64,000 nucleotides of DNA from positions 682,001 through 746,000 of the forward strand of contig NZ_JBHSRI010000002.1 in the NCBI RefSeq assembly GCF_042658845.1. The letters run 5' to 3'. The stretch is from Paenisporosarcina macmurdoensis. Lineage in GTDB: Bacteria > Bacillota > Bacilli > Bacillales_A > Planococcaceae. The translations under genes were made by a program, and so were the position numbers. Position 1 is the first letter of the stretch, and each line of letters opens with the position of its first letter. Shown here piece after piece: positions 7,621-16,264 of this stretch. The notes beneath the pieces are model-generated. The model was not told the origin of the DNA. It saw only the letters and a program-made list of their open reading frames with translations, and did no database searches.

Positions 7621-8610
7621 TTGAGAAAACAGATCGCGTTACTGTTAGTGTTGCTCTTAGTAGGTGCGCTTTACCCTCACTTTACACAAGCCCAAGGATC
7701 TTCTTATGCAGTTATTGATGCAAAGACCGGGCGTTTATTAGAAGGTAGTGCAGAACATGTACAATTACCGATTGCGAGTCTAACAAAAATGTGGACAGCA
7801 GTTGTCGTAGCTCAAGAAGTCGATTTAAAAGAACGCGCGAAAATTTCATCAAATGCAACGTCACAAGAAGGATCATCCATTTACTTGAAAAATGGAGAAG
7901 ATACACCTGTAGATTTTCTATTATATGGATTAATGTTGAGATCAGGTAATGATGCAGCTGTAGCTCTTGCAGAGCATGCTGGAGGATCAGTTGTAGGATT
8001 TGTGAAATTGATGAATGATCAGGCAAAACTAATGGGCTTGAACAATACTTATTTTCAAAACCCATCCGGTCTTCATCATGAAGAACATTTGTCTACTGCC
8101 TATGACACAGCGCTCATGTTGAAAATTGCAATGGACAACAAAGCGTTGAAGCCGATATTAACTGCTCCCTATTACAAAGGAAACGGCAAACATTGGGAAA
8201 ATAAGCACAAACTAGTTCGCCTAGACTCTACAGCCATTGCTGGAAAAACAGGATTCACTAAAGCAGCGGGGAGAACTCTAGCTACTTATTTCAAAGACGG
8301 TGATGAAGAAGTCATTGTGGTTACATTAAATCAATCAAACGATTGGCAAATGCATCAGCAACTTGCACAGAATGTCTTTACACAATATGATAGAGTTGAA
8401 GTCATTGAAAAGGGTTCGTATGATTTGCCTGGGGGCTTAGTTATCAAAACTGATAAGCCTGTATATGTCTTGAAAAATAAAAAAGACCAAGTTTCTCACC
8501 TTGTCATATTAAACCGAAAGAAATCATTACAAAAAGTTGCCAGGTGGGAAGTACAAATAAACGGTAAAACCATACTCACACAAAAAGTACATATTGAGCG
8601 GATGGAATGA
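7621..8610 (+). CDS. dacB: D-alanyl-D-alanine carboxypeptidase, DacB/PBP5* type
   Basis: This 329-residue secreted penicillin-binding protein trims the terminal D-Ala of peptidoglycan stem peptides. A signal peptide covers residues 1-24 (cut after FTQA). The three active-site motifs are present: SLTK with Ser53, SGN in LRSGNDAAVAL, and KTG in AGKTGFTKAAG. Synteny (after scpB, before rluB) marks it as the counterpart of B. subtilis dacB, which sets cortex cross-linking in spores. The spore maturation genes spmA and spmB that follow dacB in B. subtilis are absent. The start is TTG with an AAAGGTG site. It ends at a terminator. Confidence 0.88.
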   Translation: MRKQIALLLVLLLVGALYPHFTQAQGSSYAVIDAKTGRLLEGSAEHVQLPIASLTKMWTAVVVAQEVDLKERAKISSNATSQEGSSIYLKNGEDTPVDFLLYGLMLRSGNDAAVALAEHAGGSVVGFVKLMNDQAKLMGLNNTYFQNPSGLHHEEHLSTAYDTALMLKIAMDNKALKPILTAPYYKGNGKHWENKHKLVRLDSTAIAGKTGFTKAAGRTLATYFKDGDEEVIVVTLNQSNDWQMHQQLAQNVFTQYDRVEVIEKGSYDLPGGLVIKTDKPVYVLKNKKDQVSHLVILNRKKSLQKVARWEVQINGKTILTQKVHIERME

Positions 8611-8611
8611 T

Positions 8612-8645
8612 GGAGACTGCTTATTAAATAAGCGGTCTTCTTTTG
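8612..8645 (+). terminator. rho-independent terminator after dacB
   Basis: A stem GACTGCTTATT/AATAAGCGGTC is followed by TTCTTTTG. Confidence 0.75.
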
Positions 8646-8658
8646 TTTTGAGTGAAAG

Positions 8659-8686
8659 TGTGACATAATTTTCTACAGAGTATAGG
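8659..8686 (+). promoter_or_regulatory. possible sigma-A promoter for rluB
   Basis: GTGACA (8659-8664) and TATAGG (8681-8686) are 16 bp apart and lie after the dacB terminator and before rluB. Confidence 0.35.
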
Positions 8687-8707
8687 ACTAAACGAAGAGG
8701 TGATAGT

Positions 8708-9445
8708 ATGGAAAGATTACAAAAAATGTTAGCACATGCTGGGGTGGCATCACGAAGAAAATCCGAGCAACTAATTTTAGATGGTAAAGTAAAAGTAAAT
8801 GGCAAAGTGGTAACGGAACTTGGAACGAAAGTGTCTTCAACAGATACTGTTGAAGTAGATGGAGTGAAACTTGAAAAAGAACAAAAAGTGTATCACTTAT
8901 TATACAAACCAAGAGGTATTATTTCAGCAGTAACTGATGATAAAGGCCGTCAAACGGTTGCGGAATTATTTCCACATATTCCAGAACGATTATTCCCGGT
9001 TGGACGATTAGATTATGACACTTCAGGTCTTTTAATCATGACGAATGATGGAGATTTATCATTTACATTAACTCATCCTAAATTCAAGATTGAAAAAACC
9101 TATGTTGCACGAGTTAAAGGAATACCTGGTAAAGAACAACTGCGTATACTTGAGCGCGGTGTTGAATTAGAGGATGGCAAAACTGCTCCTGCAAAAGTGA
9201 AATTATTATCGGCAGAGTCCAAACAAGGCGGCAAAGCAATTATTGAAATCACAATTCACGAAGGTAAAAACCGCCAAGTTCGTCGTATGTTTGATGCTAT
9301 CGGTTTCCCGGTTCAAAAGTTGAAACGTGAACGATTTGCATTCTTAACACTTCACGGACTAAACGCAGGTGATTCACGTGAATTAAGTTCTCATGAAGTG
9401 AAATTATTACGTGTAATGGCTGAAACAGGAAAAATTGGTTCATAA
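8708..9445 (+). CDS. rluB: 23S rRNA pseudouridine synthase RluB
   Basis: This 245-residue protein has an N-terminal S4 RNA-binding domain (residues ~1-60, MERLQKMLAHAGVASRRKSE) and a RsuA/RluB catalytic domain with the catalytic Asp in GRLDYDTSGLLIMTNDG. It should isomerise a uridine near the peptidyl transferase centre of 23S rRNA (position 2605 in E. coli numbering). Length matches B. subtilis RluB (ypuL, about 244). The place between dacB and resA is conserved. Confidence 0.95.
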   Translation: MERLQKMLAHAGVASRRKSEQLILDGKVKVNGKVVTELGTKVSSTDTVEVDGVKLEKEQKVYHLLYKPRGIISAVTDDKGRQTVAELFPHIPERLFPVGRLDYDTSGLLIMTNDGDLSFTLTHPKFKIEKTYVARVKGIPGKEQLRILERGVELEDGKTAPAKVKLLSAESKQGGKAIIEITIHEGKNRQVRRMFDAIGFPVQKLKRERFAFLTLHGLNAGDSRELSSHEVKLLRVMAETGKIGS

Positions 9446-9700
9446 TTTATATAAACCAGTTCAAATAAAAGCATAAAAAGAGCATAGCAAATCAATGCGA
9501 CGTAGCCTCCGAGCGCAAGAACGTATTAATTGGACACGAGGCGTGGACAAGCAAGCCTAAGAAGAGCAAAGATGCCTATTTTTAGAGGACTATTTGATCA
9601 CATTATTCAAACGTTCACAAACCCTTCAAAAGTGCGGTCTAACCAACCGCATTTCTTTGTTATAATAAAAAGTATTATTTCGTCATGTAGGAGGTCGGAA
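9446..9700. other. rluB-resA intergenic region with possible structured transcript
   Basis: No gene is recognised here. GCCTC at about 9499-9503 can pair with GAGGC about 30 bp later, and TGCGGT (9633-9638) pairs with ACCGCA (9646-9651) followed by TTTCTTTG, a weak terminator-like hairpin. An extended -10 box (TGTTATAAT, 9658-9666) lies right after it, about 36 bp before resA. I could not match the region to a known riboswitch or leader family. Confidence 0.45.
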
Positions 9701-9701
9701 A

Positions 9702-10238
9702 ATGGCTCAGACGAAACAGAAAAGATTTATCATGCGAACAGTTATTTTAGCTGTTCTTGTACTTGCAATTGTATATACCATTTTCAACAATGCTACTAAA
9801 GAGAAAGTAGCAGTTCTCAGCATTGGTGATGAAGCACCTGATTTCACATTGGTGGATTTAAACGGGGAAGAGCATCGCTTGTCAGATTATAAAGGGCAAG
9901 GGGTATTTTTAAATTTTTGGGGTACTTGGTGCAAACCTTGTGTAAAAGAAATGCCTGCTATGGATCGTCAATATGAAATTTATAAAGAACAAGGTGTTCA
10001 AATTTTGGCTGTAAATATTGCACAGTCTGATTTCGAAGTAGAACGATTTGCAAGTCAGTATGGACTAGATTTCCCTATTGTCATTGATAAAACGAAAAGT
10101 GTATTGGAAGCATACAACATTGACCCGCTTCCATCTACATTGTTAATCAATCCTGATGGTAAAATTGAGCAAATCATACGCGGAGAAATGACAGAACAGG
10201 ACATTGCAGGTTTTATGGAGCAAATACGTCCTGAATAA
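9702..10238 (+). CDS. resA: thiol-disulfide oxidoreductase ResA
   Basis: This 178-residue membrane-anchored thioredoxin-like protein (TM helix ~12-28) reduces the disulfide of apocytochrome c on the outside of the membrane so that heme can be attached by ResBC. The active site is WCKPC, with Cys77 and Cys80, in the motif NFWGTWCKPCVKEMP. Glu and Pro residues typical of ResA follow (DPLPSTLLI cis-Pro loop). The start ATG at 9702 has GGAGGT upstream. It is the first gene of the resABC cluster. Confidence 0.95.
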   Translation: MAQTKQKRFIMRTVILAVLVLAIVYTIFNNATKEKVAVLSIGDEAPDFTLVDLNGEEHRLSDYKGQGVFLNFWGTWCKPCVKEMPAMDRQYEIYKEQGVQILAVNIAQSDFEVERFASQYGLDFPIVIDKTKSVLEAYNIDPLPSTLLINPDGKIEQIIRGEMTEQDIAGFMEQIRPE

Positions 10239-10250
10239 GGAGTCAATCAT

Positions 10251-11909
10251 ATGAACAACATCATTTGTGCTTGTGGGCATGAAAATCCAGAAGGAACAGT
10301 GCTATGTGGGAACTGTGGTCGGCCCCTCACGAAAGAAGCTAAGAATCAAAAATTAGCGGACATGCGTTATGAAGGTACTGCTCGTCGTTCTCAAACGTAT
10401 AACAAATCAATTATTGATAAAATTTGGAATTTCTTCTCTAGTGTAAAAATAGGGATTACGATTATTATTACGATTTTAGTGGCCGCTGCAGTCGGAACCA
10501 TTTTGCCTCAAGTATTATATGTCCCAGCTACGACAGAAGCAGATATTGCTGCGTATTATGAGCGAGTATATGGTACATTTGGCAAGCTTTATTATGAACT
10601 AGGTTTGTCCGATTTATATGGTTCGTGGTGGTTCCAAACATTGATTGGTATGCTTGGAATTTCACTGATTGTTGCCAGTTTAGATCGATTCGTTCCACTG
10701 TATAAATCCTTAAAAAAACAACGTACGAAAAGACATGAAAGCTTTATGAAACGCCAACGCCTTTATGGTGAAGGTGAAAACATTTTGGGTGAAAGTTCTC
10801 TTGCGAAGAGTGAAGAAAAGCTACAAGCACTGCGCTATAAAGTGAAGCGTGAAGATGGAGCTTTACTAGCTGAAAAAGGACGTTTTGCAAGATGGGGACC
10901 TTATGTCAATCATATCGGTCTTATTATCTTCTTATTCGGTGTCATGTTACGTGCTTTGCCTGGCTTTTATGTGGATGAAACCATGTGGATCAGAGAAGGA
11001 GAAACACGTGCCATTCCAGAAGCCCCTGGTTTCTACTTGGAAAGCAAAGAATTTATTTTAGAAACCTATGACAAAGCTAAATCTGACGAAGTGTTTGGAG
11101 AGGCAATCGACCGAGTAGGAACGATTGCATCCAACTACCAAACAGATGTGGTGCTTTATAAAAAACCAGAAGATGCGTTGCCAGGTCAAACTGACGATTT
11201 GGAAGAAGTAAAAAAAGAATCCATCCAAGTTAATCAGCCATTGAAGTTTGAAGGTTTTGCTGTGTACCAAATGGATTTCCGTTTAGATGAGTTAAAAACC
11301 ATGCACTTTGTTTTATCCAATAAGGCATCTGGTGAATCATTGGGAGATTTAGCAATAGATCTTGTTAATCCAGAAACTTCTTATAATGTTGGAGAAGATT
11401 CGAAAGTAGAATTATTAGGCTATTATCCTGATTTTTCTGGCTTTGAAAATGGAGAGCCACAAACAAAATCTCCAGTTCCAAACAATCCAGCCTTTCTCGT
11501 GAAAATGTTCACTCCTGAAACTCCTGAAGGTGAAACTAGTTTTGTAGCAATCAAGCAAACAGTAGAGCCACTTGGAGACAATGAATTTAAACTTGAGTTC
11601 CAAAATGTTGATACGCGTGATGTTTCAGGACTAACGATTCGTAAAGATAAAACATTGTGGATTTTAGCATTAGGTGGCTTGCTCTTTATGATTGGAGTTG
11701 CCCAAGGTTCTTACTTTAATCATCGTCGAATTTGGATTCAGGAATCAACAGATGGCCGTATAGTAGTTGCAGCCCATACAAACAAAAACTGGTTTGGGGT
11801 TAAAAAAGAGTTAGATCAAGTGATTGAAGCGGCACAACTGCCTCCATACATTGATCAACAAGATTTAGAAGGCCAAGAGCTTAAAAAGGATGGTGAGAAA
11901 TCGTCATGA
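10251..11909 (+). CDS. resB: cytochrome c biogenesis protein ResB
   Basis: This 552-residue membrane protein, with ResC, carries heme across the membrane and joins it to apocytochrome c (system II). It opens with a small zinc-ribbon-like segment (two CxC/CxxC pairs, CACGHENPEG and CGNCGRPL), then membrane helices around residues 65-85, 125-145, 220-240 and one near the C-terminus (~470-490), with a large extracellular domain between the last two. Length fits B. subtilis ResB (542). The stop overlaps the resC start. Confidence 0.95.
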   Translation: MNNIICACGHENPEGTVLCGNCGRPLTKEAKNQKLADMRYEGTARRSQTYNKSIIDKIWNFFSSVKIGITIIITILVAAAVGTILPQVLYVPATTEADIAAYYERVYGTFGKLYYELGLSDLYGSWWFQTLIGMLGISLIVASLDRFVPLYKSLKKQRTKRHESFMKRQRLYGEGENILGESSLAKSEEKLQALRYKVKREDGALLAEKGRFARWGPYVNHIGLIIFLFGVMLRALPGFYVDETMWIREGETRAIPEAPGFYLESKEFILETYDKAKSDEVFGEAIDRVGTIASNYQTDVVLYKKPEDALPGQTDDLEEVKKESIQVNQPLKFEGFAVYQMDFRLDELKTMHFVLSNKASGESLGDLAIDLVNPETSYNVGEDSKVELLGYYPDFSGFENGEPQTKSPVPNNPAFLVKMFTPETPEGETSFVAIKQTVEPLGDNEFKLEFQNVDTRDVSGLTIRKDKTLWILALGGLLFMIGVAQGSYFNHRRIWIQESTDGRIVVAAHTNKNWFGVKKELDQVIEAAQLPPYIDQQDLEGQELKKDGEKSS

Positions 11910-13090
11910 CATTAGTATCAATTAGTAGCAATTTATTGTTTGTTGCATTTGTATGTTACTTAGTCGCAACCTTGTTTTTCGGCGGTGCAGTAAAGGTTTC
12001 AGGTTCTGAAACTTCAGCATCTGAGAAACGATGGGGGAAAATCGGAATCATTGTTACGATTATCGGTTTTATTGCAAACTTAGCATATTTCATCACTAGA
12101 TGGATAGCTGCAGGACATGCTCCTGTTAGTAATTTATTTGAATTTACAACAGCCTTTGGGATGATGGTTGTTGGGGCATTTATCTTGATTTACTTCATCT
12201 ATAAAACGCCATTACTTGGGTTGTTTGCATTACCAATTGCCATTATCATTATTGGTTTTGCCAGTATGTTCCCGCGTGAAATAAATCCATTAATTCCAGC
12301 ACTTAAAAGTTATTGGTTAACGGTGCATGTTTCGACAGCTGCATTAGGTGAAGCAATTTTAGCCATTAGTGCTGTTGCTGGATTGATTTATTTATTGAAG
12401 AATGTAGATATTACGAAAAAATCAAAACAACGTTTTTGGTTAGAAGCTGTTATGTTTACACTCGTATTAACATTAGGATTTGTTGCATCAACCACAACAT
12501 TTAGCGTAATGGACTACGAAGCAAAGTTTAATTATGTAGACAAAGAGCAAAAAGAAGCAGAAATTACCTACAACACACCACCGATTTTCGGAATGAACGA
12601 ATTTGAAGCGTTGACGCCAGGAACCATGACGCCTCTTGCAGAAATGCCTCCAATAGTTAATGCTAAAAAATTAACAACAGTTACATGGTCTTTACTGTTT
12701 GGAATTGTGCTCTATGGGTTAATTCGTTTAATTTCTCGAAGATCTATTTCAGCTCTACTAAAACCATTTGCTGCAAAAGCAAATTCACAGTTAATGGATG
12801 AAATAGGCTATCGTGCAGTTTCAATCGGCTTCCCGGTGTTTACACTCGGAGCACTTATATTTGCCATGATTTGGGCACAAGAAGCTTGGTCGCGTTTCTG
12901 GGGATGGGATCCAAAAGAAGTTTGGGCGCTCATTACGTGGTTATTCTATGCAGCATTCTTACATCTTCGTCTGTCTAGAGGATGGCATGGTGAAAAATCT
13001 GCATGGTTGGCAGTAATTGGCTTTATTATTATTATGTTCAATTTAATTGCCGTGAACTTAATTATTGCTGGTTTACATTCATACGCTTAA
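11906..13090 (+). CDS. resC: cytochrome c biogenesis protein ResC
   Basis: This 394-residue polytopic protein of the CcsA/ResC heme-handling family works with ResB. The tryptophan-rich heme-binding WWD motif is clear near the C-terminus (WSRFWGWDPKEVWALITW), and conserved histidines lie in TVHVSTAALGEA and in the last helices. It starts on an ATGA overlap with resB. A terminator follows, so resDE has its own transcription start in addition to any read-through. Confidence 0.95.
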   Translation: MTLVSISSNLLFVAFVCYLVATLFFGGAVKVSGSETSASEKRWGKIGIIVTIIGFIANLAYFITRWIAAGHAPVSNLFEFTTAFGMMVVGAFILIYFIYKTPLLGLFALPIAIIIIGFASMFPREINPLIPALKSYWLTVHVSTAALGEAILAISAVAGLIYLLKNVDITKKSKQRFWLEAVMFTLVLTLGFVASTTTFSVMDYEAKFNYVDKEQKEAEITYNTPPIFGMNEFEALTPGTMTPLAEMPPIVNAKKLTTVTWSLLFGIVLYGLIRLISRRSISALLKPFAAKANSQLMDEIGYRAVSIGFPVFTLGALIFAMIWAQEAWSRFWGWDPKEVWALITWLFYAAFLHLRLSRGWHGEKSAWLAVIGFIIIMFNLIAVNLIIAGLHSYA

Positions 13091-13096
13091 TAAAAC

Positions 13097-13131
13097 AAGC
13101 CTTTTCCTTCCCAGGGAAGGGCTTTTCTTTC
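13097..13131 (+). terminator. terminator after resC
   Basis: CCTTCCC pairs with GGGAAGG and flanking AAGC with GCTT, followed by TTCTTTC. Confidence 0.6.
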
Positions 13132-13184
13132 AATTTTAGACTTGTAATTGTACAATAATTGGTAAGACGGAAGGGGTAACCATA

Positions 13185-13901
13185 ATGTCAGAACATATAT
13201 CTGTTTTAGTAGTAGATGACGAAGATCGTATACGTCGGTTATTAAAAATGTATTTAGAGCGTGAAGGTTATGAAGTAGATGAGGCTGAAAATGGTGAAAT
13301 CGCCTTAGAAATGGCACTTGAAAAAGATTATCACGTAATCTTACTAGATGTCATGATGCCCGAAAAAGATGGCTTAGAAGTCATTAAAGAACTTCGTGAA
13401 CATAAAGCAACGCCAATTATGTTATTAACAGCCAAAGGCGAAGAAGCAAACCGTGTTGAAGGATTTGAATTAGGAGCGGATGACTACGTTGTAAAACCAT
13501 TTAGCCCACGAGAAGTGGTACTTAGAGTGAAAGCTGTTTTACGACGCTCAGTAACCATTTCACCGATTACGACATCATCGGTATCTAAAGACTTGGTTGT
13601 ATTCCCTCATCTAACAATTGACCACGACGCACATCGTGTGACTGCTGATGGAACAGAAGTAAATTTAACACCTAAAGAATATGAACTCCTTTACTTTTTA
13701 GCAAAAGCTCCTGATAAAGTGTTTGATCGTGAGCAATTGCTAAAAGAAGTATGGCATTACGATTTCTTTGGAGATTTACGTACTGTTGATACACATGTCA
13801 AACGATTGCGTGAAAAACTAAATCGTGTATCCGAAAAAGCCGCTAAAATGATTGTGACTGTATGGGGCGTAGGATATAAATTCGAGATAGGCAATGAATA
13901 G
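13185..13901 (+). CDS. resD: response regulator ResD
   Basis: This 238-residue OmpR-family regulator has a receiver domain (phospho-Asp 55 in VILLDVMMPEKDG, acid pocket Asp11-Asp12, Lys in VVKPFSP) and a winged-helix DNA-binding domain from ~135. ResD controls aerobic and anaerobic respiration genes including resABC, cytochrome genes and fnr in B. subtilis. A 10-bp palindrome (ATTGTACAAT, 13147-13156) lies in its upstream region. It overlaps resE by 8 bp. Confidence 0.95.
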   Translation: MSEHISVLVVDDEDRIRRLLKMYLEREGYEVDEAENGEIALEMALEKDYHVILLDVMMPEKDGLEVIKELREHKATPIMLLTAKGEEANRVEGFELGADDYVVKPFSPREVVLRVKAVLRRSVTISPITTSSVSKDLVVFPHLTIDHDAHRVTADGTEVNLTPKEYELLYFLAKAPDKVFDREQLLKEVWHYDFFGDLRTVDTHVKRLREKLNRVSEKAAKMIVTVWGVGYKFEIGNE

Positions 13902-15675
13902 AATATGGAACAGCGTCGTCGGGAAGCTATGGGTAACCATACTGCTTCTCGTTTCGTTTGTGCTGTTTATCATTACAATTTTGATGCTTGAGTTTTTAGG
14001 GAATTATCATAGCCAACAAGCTGAAGCCTCGTTACGCAAAGAAGCGAGTACAATTGCGCGAATAGTGAATGAACATGAAGAAGTGGATTCTGCAATGTAC
14101 ATTATTTCTGATATTTTAGGTCCTGAGACCAATGCACTTATTGCGAAAGAGCCTCGTGAGGTTTCTTTAACATTGCATGAAGGTGAAAATGAAGAAAAAA
14201 TAAAAGAACGCATCATGAATGATGCAACTCTTGGTAAAGTCTTTGAATCCTCTCAACCTATTTTAAAAGAAATGATTTTACCTTCTCTCGGAAGTGAAAA
14301 TCAAATGGAGTCTTATATTGTCCTAGCATCTCCATTGAATATTGAAAATGATTTGCATGGTGCAGTATTCATTTATCAAAGTTTGGATGTCATTCACGAA
14401 ACAACAAAGGAAACGACAAACATCGTCTTTTTATCAGCATTCATTGCATTCATGTTAACGACGTTTTTTGCCTTTTTCTTATCAACTCGAATTACATCTC
14501 CGCTACGAAAAATGCGTGAAGCTGCATTTGAATTATCTAAGGGGAACTTTGATACAAAATTACCTACCCTTCAAAATGATGAGATTGGTCAATTAGCTAC
14601 AGCATTTAACCAAATGGGTCGTCAACTAAAACATCATTTAGAAGTAATAAATCAAGAAAAAGAGCAGTTATCAAGCATATTAACGTCAATGACAGATGCT
14701 GTTATTACATTTAACCGAGACCATACGATTTTACTCAGCAACCCGCAAGCCGAAAAATTGTTGCAAAAATGGTTTTTCCGAATTGGCACGAACAAAGGAC
14801 AACCCATTCCGATTGAAATGGATCATATGCTCGACCATGTACTTCATTTAGAAGAAGAAATTAATGAAGAGCTGGAAATGGAAGGCAGTTATTACGCTAT
14901 TACATTTAGTCCTTTATACAGTGGAGATTCAATTCGAGGAGCAGTTGCCGTACTCCGAGATATGACTGAACAGCATCGTCTGGATCGATTGCGCTCTGAT
15001 TTTATCGCAAATGTATCTCATGAACTGAGAACCCCTATAGTCATGTTACAAGGCTACAGCGAAGCTATAATTGATGATGTCGTGTCAACCGATGAAGAAC
15101 GAGATGAAATGATTAAAATTATTTATGAAGAATCGAAACGTATGGGACGTTTAGTTACTGATTTACTTGATTTAGCACGAATGGAATCAGGTCGAATGCG
15201 GTTGTATAAAGAAAATGTAGCAATTGCTCAAGTACTAGAACGAATCACTCAAAAATTTGCTCAAGTTGCGAGAGAATCGCATGTGGAATTGAAATTTATA
15301 ACGTCCGTTTCTCCAGAGTTAACTGCTGAGATAGACGAAGATCGAATTGAGCAAGTGTTAACCAATTTAATTGATAACGCAATTCGCCATACTTCAAATG
15401 AAGGAAATGTTTCGGTTCGTGTCGAACAACACAATGCATTCGTCAAAATAAGTGTTGAAGATACGGGGTCAGGAATTCCTACTGAAGATTTACCTTTTGT
15501 ATTTGAACGTTTTTATAAAGCGGATAAATCTAGAACAAGAGGTAAAGGTGGAACAGGCTTAGGATTAGCAATTGCCAAAAATATGGTGGAAGCCCATGAT
15601 GGCGGGATTACTGTTAAAAGTGAAGAAAATGTCGGAACCAAATTTACCTTTACGTTACCCATTAAAAAGTTGTAA
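13894..15675 (+). CDS. resE: sensor histidine kinase ResE
   Basis: This 593-residue kinase has two membrane helices (~12-33 and ~172-195) around an extracytoplasmic sensor region, a HAMP segment (ITSPLRKMREAAFELSKGNFD), a PAS-like domain (~255-355), the H box FIANVSHELRTPI with phospho-His 376, and N, G1 and G2 boxes (NLIDNAIRHT, EDTGSGI, GKGGTGLGLAIAKNMVEAH). It phosphorylates ResD in response to redox and oxygen state. Its stop codon lies inside the -35 element of the sigX promoter. Confidence 0.95.
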   Translation: MNRIWNSVVGKLWVTILLLVSFVLFIITILMLEFLGNYHSQQAEASLRKEASTIARIVNEHEEVDSAMYIISDILGPETNALIAKEPREVSLTLHEGENEEKIKERIMNDATLGKVFESSQPILKEMILPSLGSENQMESYIVLASPLNIENDLHGAVFIYQSLDVIHETTKETTNIVFLSAFIAFMLTTFFAFFLSTRITSPLRKMREAAFELSKGNFDTKLPTLQNDEIGQLATAFNQMGRQLKHHLEVINQEKEQLSSILTSMTDAVITFNRDHTILLSNPQAEKLLQKWFFRIGTNKGQPIPIEMDHMLDHVLHLEEEINEELEMEGSYYAITFSPLYSGDSIRGAVAVLRDMTEQHRLDRLRSDFIANVSHELRTPIVMLQGYSEAIIDDVVSTDEERDEMIKIIYEESKRMGRLVTDLLDLARMESGRMRLYKENVAIAQVLERITQKFAQVARESHVELKFITSVSPELTAEIDEDRIEQVLTNLIDNAIRHTSNEGNVSVRVEQHNAFVKISVEDTGSGIPTEDLPFVFERFYKADKSRTRGKGGTGLGLAIAKNMVEAHDGGITVKSEENVGTKFTFTLPIKKL

Positions 15676-15697
15676 CTTTATTGAAGACTGAAACGAC
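15671..15697 (+). promoter_or_regulatory. autoregulatory sigma-X promoter of sigX-rsiX
   Basis: TGTAAC (15671-15676) and CGAC (15694-15697) are separated by exactly 17 bp, which matches the sigma-X consensus TGTAAC-N17-CGWC known from B. subtilis. The sigX start is 24 bp further on. The -35 element includes the resE stop codon. Confidence 0.7.
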
Positions 15698-15721
15698 TAC
15701 TTTAAAGAACGGGGGGAGTTT

Positions 15722-16264
15722 ATGAATGACTCCGTTTTTCACAGGCTTTATGACCAGTACCATCAAGATGTGTTTCAATTCTTGTTGTACATGGTGAAGA
15801 ATAAACAAACAGCCGAAGATTTAATGCATGAAGTATATGTAAGAGTGTTAAAAGCGTTCAGCCGTTTTGAAGGCAAAAGCTCTGAAAAGACATGGTTATT
15901 TTCAATTGCTAAAAATGTAGCAATTGATCACTTTAGGAAATCTTCGGTACGTAAACGACATGCATTCGACTTTTTTGATTGGGAGAAGCAAGAATTAAGA
16001 TCCACAGAAGCTCTTCCAGAAGAATTAGCTGAAATGAATGATGAAATGAAACAATTATTAAACGCGTTAGATGAATGTACAGGCGATCAAAAAATGGTTG
16101 TTATTATGCGATACTTCCAAGATTTATCCATTTCTGAGACTGCGCAAATTCTTGGATGGACGGAAGGTAAAGTCAAGACCACTCAACACCGAGCAATTCA
16201 TAAACTTCGGGATCGCTTAACTGGGCATTCGGATAGGAGGCAAGTTCACGATGAGCAACAATAA
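15722..16264 (+). CDS. sigX: ECF sigma factor SigX
   Basis: This 180-residue ECF sigma factor has region 2 (TAEDLMHEVYVRVLKAFSRFEG, WLFSIAKNVAIDHFR) and region 4 (DLSISETAQILGWTEGKVKTTQHRAIHKL). In B. subtilis sigma-X responds to envelope stress and drives genes that alter surface charge. The position after resE and before an anti-sigma gene is the B. subtilis order. Translation probably starts at ATG 15722 after GGGGGG. The end overlaps rsiX by 14 bp. Confidence 0.93.
   Translation: MNDSVFHRLYDQYHQDVFQFLLYMVKNKQTAEDLMHEVYVRVLKAFSRFEGKSSEKTWLFSIAKNVAIDHFRKSSVRKRHAFDFFDWEKQELRSTEALPEELAEMNDEMKQLLNALDECTGDQKMVVIMRYFQDLSISETAQILGWTEGKVKTTQHRAIHKLRDRLTGHSDRRQVHDEQQ

Noticed and set aside
9499..9560. 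known riboswitch before resA
   Set aside because: Pairings exist but no family core (FMN, TPP, SAM, lysine, glycine, purine, c-di-AMP) could be matched.
9530..9799. 89-codon frame overlapping the start of resA
   Set aside because: It overlaps the resA start in another frame and has no ribosome site; resA is certain.
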